Below are positions 57,360 to 64,000 of a stretch of 64,000 nucleotides of DNA, piece after piece. The stretch is taken from the NCBI GenBank assembly GCA_963576785.1, contig OY756142.1, positions 1,550,001-1,614,000 of the forward strand, in the 5' to 3' direction. Each line of letters starts with the position of its first letter. Position 1 is the stretch's first letter. Source of the stretch: Chlorophyllum brunneum. Lineage: Eukaryota; Basidiomycota; Agaricomycetes; Agaricales; Agaricaceae. Under the pieces are notes generated by a model. The model saw nothing but the letters and a program-made list of their open reading frames with translations. It was not told the DNA's origin and ran no database searches. Made by a program: the position numbers and the translations under genes.

Positions 57360-59579
57360 TTACCGTGTCCTAATAATACCAGCGCTGATGAGTTTCTGAA
57401 TCTTCTGACGAACGACAGGATTCTTGAGATGGTCTTGGAGTGCCTGGGGGTTCTCCTGTGCTTGCTGCAGAATTGATTGCATAACAGGATCATTCATAAT
57501 TTCCTGAAGACGGTGTAGAGTCAGAAGCAGGGGGGAAGGAAGAACTACAGGCATCGACCCACAGCAACTTCCGGATCGCGCATAGCCCTTGCCATTGTCT
57601 CCTCTTGTGATTCGTTGCCACGTTGCGCGAAGAGAGCTTGCTGACACTTGAACTCTTGTTGTTGAATTTCTTTCGTGTGCTGCCTCTCAGTGTCATGCTC
57701 AGCCGCTTCTTGGACAGCTTCAATAGCTTTGGAATAGTCCCGCATAGAGAACAAAACATTCGACTTGCGAATGTACGCTTTGACTGTGCTGGAGGTCAGT
57801 ATCTCTCCAGTTCCCGGGGTTTATGTGAACTACGCACCAAACATGGGATCCACCTTGATTGCTTCGTTAACATCTTTCAAAGCCTCGGGGAGAGCAGTCA
57901 ATTTTGTATATGCAGCTGCACGATTGTTGTATCCGCGTGGATCGGACGGATCCCGCCCGATACTTTCTGTATAGTCCTTAACGGCCCCTGCAAAATCACC
58001 AGCTTTGAATTTGGCATTTCCCTCCTCGCGAGCGACATGACTCTTTTCCGGGTCGATGTATGCTTTCTTGGCCTCTTCAGCTTTGAGGCGCTCAGCCTCG
58101 CGTAGTTTGTTGAGGATATCGGGTGTACGTTGCTCCGTCAGTGACTTTTGGAAGTATTTGATGGCAGACGGCAAATCACCCTTGCGTTGATAAGCGTTGC
58201 CGATACGACCAAGAGCTTTGGCAATGAGTGTGAAATTCGAACGGAGCTATATATGGTTGATAAGAGATAAAGCCGCAAGTTTGAACTTTCGAGGCCTACC
58301 GAACGACCTTCGTCGACAGCTTTCTCACATGTTTCGATAGCCTTGTCATAATCACCCTTTTCGAGATACGCAGCTAGCCAAAACAAAGGGGGGTCAGGGC
58401 GTTCTCCCTGCCACACCTAAAATGATCTCACCTCCAGCGTTTGACAAGTACGTGATATCCTTAGGATACAGATCCCAAGCCTTCTCGAATTGGGCGATGG
58501 CAGTGTCAAAGTCCCGTTTTTTATAAGCCTCAGAACCAAGTTGCTTGGTGGCTTCGGCATCCTTTTTTGCCTTGGCATCGTCCTCATCTAGCTCTTCCAT
58601 CTCTACGTCCTCCTGAGCAGGTTCAGGCTTAGGCTCAGGCTTCCTTGCCGAGGCTACTGGCGGAGGAGTCGGGGGGCGAGCTGATTCCTGTGGAAATCCT
58701 TCGCTGGAACCTTCAGGCCGTGTCTGAGCTTGAATATCAATGCCCATGAGAACACCGAGGGCGTCAATCATGCGGGGATCCTGCAGAGCACTGGAAAGAG
58801 ATTAGTTTAATTAGCAGTCCGCAAGAAATGAGGGTGGATTACCTCTGGGCGAGAGTGGGGTTTCTTTGGATCGCTTGAAGCTGCGGAACGTGCAGTTGGA
58901 GAACTATACAAATTTGGAAAGCGTACCTGTTGAATAAAGGAGGCGTCTGCGAGATGTTTCGAGGTTCGCGGATTGGACGCCAGTTTCGCAAGAGCACTAG
59001 GGTCTGAGAAGATCTTTCCGAGTCCAAGCGGTTCGTCACTGCTGCTAGACGCAGCTATGACGGGGTAGGGTTAATACTTGAGAGTCGGTTAATATTGCTG
59101 GAGGAACCCACCTTGGGCATCCTTGACCTCCTGCAACCCCTTCCGCATAGCAGGGCTGTCCTCCAGTTTAAGACCGTGCTCATATGCTTGGATCGCGTCG
59201 CTAAAACGGCGCAGACCATGTAGGGCGGCACCTTTTCGTAGGTATCCCTTTGCCCATGACGGGTTGACCTCGACGCACTGCAGAGGGTATTATTTATGGG
59301 AATTAATATTTGGCAAGCGCGGATAGATCGGGGGAAGATGTCACCTTCTGCGCATCTTCGAGTGCAGGCGCATAATCTCTCTTGCCAGCGTTTGCAGCAC
59401 TGCGGTTGGAGTAGAGAACGTGGTTCGTAGGGTCTATTTCAATGGCCTTGGAGAAAAGGGTGATCGCCGTGTCCCAGTCTCTGGCAGTGAAGGCCTTGTT
59501 ACCCTGATCTTTGAGTGTATTGACCTGTGGAATGATGAGAGGGGGTGGATCACAGGCGGAATGTACGTACATCAGCCAT
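57360..59579 (-). CDS. STI1: Hsp70/Hsp90 organising co-chaperone Sti1/Hop
   Basis: Cytosolic adaptor that hands client proteins from Hsp70 to Hsp90. The start is a 9-nt exon (MAD, 59571-59579) spliced to [18 protein letters not shown] (from 59524). Domains: TPR1 ([40 protein letters not shown]), DP1, a charged linker with [21 protein letters not shown]2A ([20 protein letters not shown]), TPR2B ([33 protein letters not shown]) and DP2 ending [20 protein letters not shown] with [13 protein letters not shown]. The carboxylate-clamp Lys/Asn positions of TPR1 and TPR2A look conserved. Upstream lies a TTCTAGAA heat-shock-type site. Several internal exon borders were not fixed. Confidence 0.94.
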
Positions 59580-59632
59580 GGTTTATGGTTTGTTTGAGGG
59601 GGTTGGACGACGGGCTTTGTATCAGACAATCA

Positions 59633-59640
59633 TTCTAGAA
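59633..59640. promoter_or_regulatory. heat-shock-element core upstream of STI1
   Basis: TTCTAGAA is two inverted nGAAn units, 54 bp before the STI1 start codon. Sti1 genes are known Hsf1 targets, so the placement fits. A third unit is not clear, and the site could lie in the leader. Confidence 0.45.
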
Positions 59641-59664
59641 GTTGCTATCGGGATCACGTTCTGA

Positions 59665-59676
59665 CCCTAACCCTAC
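59665..59676 (-). promoter_or_regulatory. telomere-repeat-like motif upstream of STI1
   Basis: CCCTAACCCTAC (minus strand GTAGGGTTAGGG) gives two TTAGGG-type units about 86 bp upstream of the start. In several fungi Tbf1/Teb1-type factors bind such sites in promoters. Binding here is inferred. Confidence 0.35.
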
Positions 59677-61892
59677 CGCATCATGGCCAGTTTGTGTACC
59701 GTCGTTTGCAACTCCCGACTCGGAGGCATATGCTGCCGCTCACTTGCCAGCCAATGTCGTCACCGGTCGGGGCTAGGCTTGATGATGCTCTCCCCTACCC
59801 GTCGTTCTCGTCCTGATTTCTGGGGTCCTCGCTCTTCTGCCGTCCAGAGACGTTAGGGTACTACCCTCGGGGAAATCGCTATCTCCAGGACCCTATCGTC
59901 CACAATGAAGTGTCGAAATATATAGCTCGCGAACTGGATGCGAACCACAATTCTGATGCCCGCTGAGTAAAAATAGGTGGGTAAGTGCAGTATGTTCTGT
60001 CCTTGAGCTCGTATTTTTCATTGGCTGGCACTTGATGGGTGCGACTGCAGGATAGAGATCATGATTGATGACGTTGGAACATCATGCTGATAGAAGAATC
60101 ATCGTGTGTCAGTCTTCTGTGTTTGTCTTGTAGGGGTTATGGTGTCTCCACTAGGGTCCAGCAGAATGCAGATAGTTGGTCACTCGCCCTTTTTCTAGCT
60201 CGCCCAGAAGGACCCTTGGCTGGGCGGCGCATCCCACACCTAGACTCCGACGAAACCGTAAGACAGACAGCGGCTGTATATTTTGAACCTCGGCTTGTTG
60301 GTGGTGTAGATCACCGTTGGTCGACCAAGTCGCACCTCTTCGTCATCAGGCCCTGTCTCGGTTCGGGGACCAGAGCCAGATTTTCTGATTGTGGAACGTC
60401 CCTGAGTGCTGACCACAAGTGCTACTGCCGTATACGTCATTCCAAGCTGCGTCAGAGTGATCAACGGCTTCTCGGTCGTAGCGCAGTATCGCTTAGAGCC
60501 ATAGCTGTTCGCTAAACATTCCCGAGAGAGAGTATCAGGATCCGTCGATACGTCATAGGGAATAGTTTTTCATAGGGAACAGGTCTACCGTGCAGCTTGA
60601 GGTCTCTTGGCCGGGTCAGCCATGGCTTTTCAAAAGGAGACATGTACGACATAATAGGAAATTCTTTCAGTCCCGACATCGGGACCCAGCTGACTCGCAA
60701 ACTTTCTTCCGGGCAAGAAGCATATGCATAGAAAGAAGATTGAAAAGCGAACAAAGTCCCATCTACATCAGACAACGTGCGGCATATCCCCCTTGCCCTC
60801 AATTCCAGGAGAATTCCGTTCGAGGAAATGCAGATTTGGTCGAAAACTTAAGTCTTGAGGCCATTTCGGTGACCGTGCAATTCCATATGACCACGCTACA
60901 AAGTAGAAGCAGACATCACGTCTGGATGGATCTTGAGGTACTGAGGACATGGTGAGGCAGTTGACAGCCAAGTACACTATAAATTTTGCTGTTGAACTTG
61001 CTCGGGATGTCTAAGCACTGATCCAGCTTTTTGGCCTGAATGGGGATCACCGCGAGATATAGTACCATCAACCAAACTAGGCGCTCCGTTTTTCGCAGGA
61101 AACGAAGAGGGGGTGAAACTGGTAGCCTCAAGACATCTAAACACTTGATGTAGATCCGGAGAGTGGTGACGTTCGAGCACTTCTTGTGCGCTGTTACCCA
61201 CCACAGCCAGTATCAATTTTGATGCATATCGGGGAAATGGGGATTAGTATTGGGTTGTCGGCCGGGAGCATCGGGGTCCCATATACCTCAAACCACTGTA
61301 TACAGCTCGGGAGTGAGGTCAGCCCGGACTTTTGGGCGAGTGCGGGTCCAGCCCATGATGTATATTGTGTGGAGGGACAATGCCCCACCCTGAGGCGTTC
61401 TGTAAGATATATCGTTATTCCGCCGGCATCTTTCCAAGTGTTGCTGGTGATCGTCGTCAATGCAGTTGGGTAGATCCCCGCCTGAAACGACGAAGAAGAG
61501 TGACGAGAATGGCTTTGCAGATAATAAATAGATGTTGCGTGGGGCAGACCAAGCAGAGACCAGAAAGATATTTTTGATCGTAATCGTTGAGGAAATATAC
61601 AGGTGTACCGGAAAAACATAAATGTCATGGACGTGACCTGGCAGCGAGCTGGAGGGGTAACGTCAGATGAACGCAGGTGGGGGTGCGAAACCATATGAAG
61701 GAATTATCAGGAAGGGGAAGTGCCGGGGAAGTGCCGGACTCTCACGCAGTCGCCGGGAGGAGATGGGAGGTCGGCGGCGGTGATGCGGCTGAATGCGGCG
61801 GTGGGACCCCGGAAAGGGGCGAGAGAAAATAAAGAATATATTAATATGGGAGATAAATGTTGACGAGGCTCTTTCTCCCCCCAACCCCCACC

Positions 61893-64000
61893 ATGGCCGA
61901 CGACCACTCCTCCATCGTCTCCCCCACATCGGCCAGGGCAAAGACCAGCAGGTCAACAACATCTGGCACCGTCCGCCAACGAACGTCCCCGCCCCCAGGC
62001 TCTGCAGACCAAAACGCCGACGGACGGCCTCCCACAAAGCGCGCACGCAAGGCCATCAATTGCGAGCCATGTCGAAACAGTAAACTCAAATGCGACAGGT
62101 CGTCTCCAGAATCATTCTCCTTGTCGCCTGCTCACCTTGCTTGCGTACAGAAACCGACCATGCTCTTCCTGCGTACTGCGGGGTAAGTGCCCGACAGGCT
62201 TCACACCGCTATCCGTGAGCTTAACGTGGCTTCAAGGTACCTCTACAATGTGTTATCAGGATGGGAGAGGCCATGAAGGAGAAGGCACCCGCGGAGACGA
62301 CCATCAGTGCGTTCCCTTTCTCCACCTTTTTTGCCCTGCCCTCATTCTCCCAAAGATATACCCGCATCGACCCAGCCCAAGAGCTCTCCAGAATACGCCA
62401 TTCTCTTTCACTAGTCGAAGCATATATATACCCTCACCACCGGGCATCTCTTCCTCGTCGTAGCGCAGACGCTGCGAACATGATCACACCCAAGAAGGAA
62501 GTTATCGACTCGGATGCCAAAGCTTCGTCACCAGGAATTGTAGGAACACAGACCGCAGGAGGGTTTTATGCTGGGCCGACGAGTGCTGCTACACACCTAT
62601 TGATGGTATGTTCCTCTCATAGGTGTCCTTATATGAACTGGACTGTTTTTCTAGGGCGAGAGCAAGGAGGTTGAGGATGCCGAGCCTCGACAGTCAAGCC
62701 ATGAACACATAGAAGAATTCGGTCCTGCTGAATACGACCGTGATTTGCTTGCCATGCTGCCCTCAATAGACGTCATTGACGGTCTGATCAACTTTTACTT
62801 CGAGTATTGCAACTGGATATACCGTCATATCAATCAGCCTTCCTTCACCCAGCAATGGGAGCGTTTTAAAAGTGGTAATTCCTCGGATCGCATAGTGCTC
62901 GCCACCGCCTGCGCCATGATGGCGCTCGCGACACAGTATCTACCGTCCCAACATCAGCTCCTCGAAGGCTTCACGGAAACCCCAGAGGAAATTGGTGTCA
63001 AATTCTGGGAAATTTCGGGAACATCCTTACAGCGACGGCTGGCCGAATCACGATCCTACACCATCGAGGTGGTGGAGCTCCTTCTGTGCCGTGGCCATTT
63101 TCTGACAATGCACAAAAATGACAGCGAAGAAATCTGGACCATACGGGGTGAGGTGGTCGCAATTGCTATGGCAATGGGCCTCCATCGCGATCCCTCAAAG
63201 TGGAGAAAGCGCTGGGACCAACAAACGGCCGAACGGCGGCGTTGGGCGTGGTGGCATATAGTGCTATTAGAGCGGTGAGTCGTACTCTGTCTGTTTCCAT
63301 AATTGTCAGATATGCTCAGTAGTGCTAATGGTAATATACAGCTGGCAAGCTTTCATGTTCGGTAGGCCACTGGCGTTTGCATCGCATCATTTCGACACGC
63401 AGCTCCCCTCATATTGCGATCCCGCTCTCGATAAAACTGGCCGTCTCTACCTCCCCAACATCGCTCTCTTCCGCCTTGCTTTCATTCTCGGTGACATCGT
63501 TGATGATGCGCTCTCAGTGCGGCCAGTACCCTACGAAAATGTACAGGCCAACGATCGTGCTCTGACACAGTGGATGGAAAACCTTCCCTCTGAACTCGAC
63601 CTCGATGAATATCGTGTAGCGCGGAGCTTAGCCTCTCCAAATATAGCTGTGCGTCGACTCGGCGTTCAGAGCATCATCATTCGCACATCCTACTATCACA
63701 TCCGTTTCACTCTCCATCGTCCCTACGCCAGCGCCAGTGTCAACAATGTTGCCGCAACAGGAAAATCGTCCAACATTGATGCCAATAAAACGGCCCAGAG
63801 TCTCGAAATAGCTGTCAGTGCTGCGGAAAAGCTAATAACAATGGTTGGCCAGTCTCGGCCAGATTTCGTCGCAAATGTATCATTAGCTGTGCCTGCACAC
63901 ATGAACTGGGGTCCCTTCCACTGTTTCTCAGCGGCCATGTTCTTCTCGTTTCAACTGATAGCGAGCCCCGACCAACCTGGTGCAGGTCTTTTCCGCGCTA
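61893..64000 (+). CDS. Zn2Cys6 transcription factor with Fungal_trans domain (cut by window end)
   Basis: Nuclear regulator of unknown targets. The start MADDHSSIVSPTSARAK at 61893 precedes a basic patch (RPPTKRARKAI) and the zinc cluster, split by introns: INCEPCRNSKLKCDRNRPCSSCVLRG, then STMCYQDG, giving the six cysteines. A linker with LSRIRHSLSLVEAY follows. The fungal-specific regulatory domain starts near LLAMLPSIDVIDGLINFYFE and contains EISGTSLQRRLAESRSYTIE, GEVVAIAMAMGLHRDPSKW, AERRRWAWWHIVLLERW and MFGRPLAFASHHFDTQLP. The frame is still open at the last base, so the C-terminus is missing. Neighbouring secreted hydrolases are too far away to be claimed as targets. Confidence 0.9.

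Larger units (their letters stand above)
59580..61892. other. 2.3-kb gene-poor region between STI1 and the Zn2Cys6 gene
   Basis: Divergent upstream region of both genes, much longer than the window's other gaps. Contains the STI1 promoter sites listed separately. Minus-strand frames at 60512-60802, 60977-61216 and 61194-61694 have protein-like pieces but no recognised domain and no consistent splicing; a decayed gene is possible. The 50 bp before 61893 is pyrimidine rich and precedes the transcription-factor start. Confidence 0.35.

Noticed and set aside
60084..60515. 143-codon plus-strand frame between STI1 and the Zn2Cys6 gene
   Set aside because: No recognised domain, no splice partner and no supporting context.

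Overview
The window is nuclear DNA from a filamentous basidiomycete, most likely an Agaricomycete. Genes are dense on both strands and cut by many 45-65 nt GT-AG introns, often with CTNAC-like branch points. The gene set is fungal: a fused LeuC-LeuD isopropylmalate isomerase, an Atf1-type bZIP with Aft1 domains, a DUF1748 protein, glycerophosphocholine acyltransferase, and Ser/Pro-rich proteins of basidiomycete character. No virus, transposon, CRISPR array or rRNA gene was seen, and no species is claimed. Exon structures were worked out by hand from splice sites and frame continuity. For most multi-exon genes the exon lengths sum to a whole number of codons.

Layout. 0-2.5 kb: 3' end of an unknown gene and a Ser-rich unknown protein. 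2.6-7.3 kb: LEU1 and an unknown 489-aa protein. 7.4-14.3 kb: housekeeping genes (Mediator MED10, the G-alpha chaperone RIC8, the nucleolin homologue NSR1, Rab escort protein MRS6). 14.4-22 kb: secreted hydrolases (an alpha/beta hydrolase, a GH3 beta-xylosidase-like enzyme, a subtilisin with very small exons and a C-terminal frameshift). 22-23.4 kb: a gene-poor stretch with a decayed tRNA-like element. 23.4-29.3 kb: an Atf1-like bZIP factor, a membrane-anchored HRQ/DUF3445 haem N-demethylase-like enzyme, ATP synthase subunit d. 29.4-36.6 kb: GH35 beta-galactosidase and hexokinase. 36.7-43.2 kb: a superoxide-dismutase-fold mitoribosomal protein, OST2/DAD1, a DUF1748 protein, GPC1, tRNA adenosine deaminase TAD1. 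43.4-53.5 kb: an EF-hand MscS channel, an isochorismatase-like hydrolase, a 1138-aa coiled-coil protein, an MLRQ/NDUFA4-like mitochondrial protein. 53.8-59.6 kb: an aldo/keto reductase, AP-3 mu, STI1. 59.6-61.9 kb: no convincing gene. 61.9 kb to the edge: a Zn2Cys6 transcription factor cut by the window end.

There are no operons and no clear biosynthetic cluster. Organisation is by convergent and divergent pairs. Three divergent pairs have start codons separated by 144, 145 and 146 bp, which suggests compact shared promoters. Functional themes are polysaccharide and protein degradation (GH3, GH35, subtilisin), sugar entry (hexokinase), vesicle traffic (MRS6, AP-3 mu), mitochondria (ATP7, MLRQ-like, mS42/43-like) and stress or chaperone biology (Atf1-like, STI1). 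The oddest features are the splitting of the subtilisin catalytic aspartate over a 6-nt exon, its likely C-terminal frameshift, a 628-nt intron in the DUF3445 gene and a GC-AG intron in GPC1.
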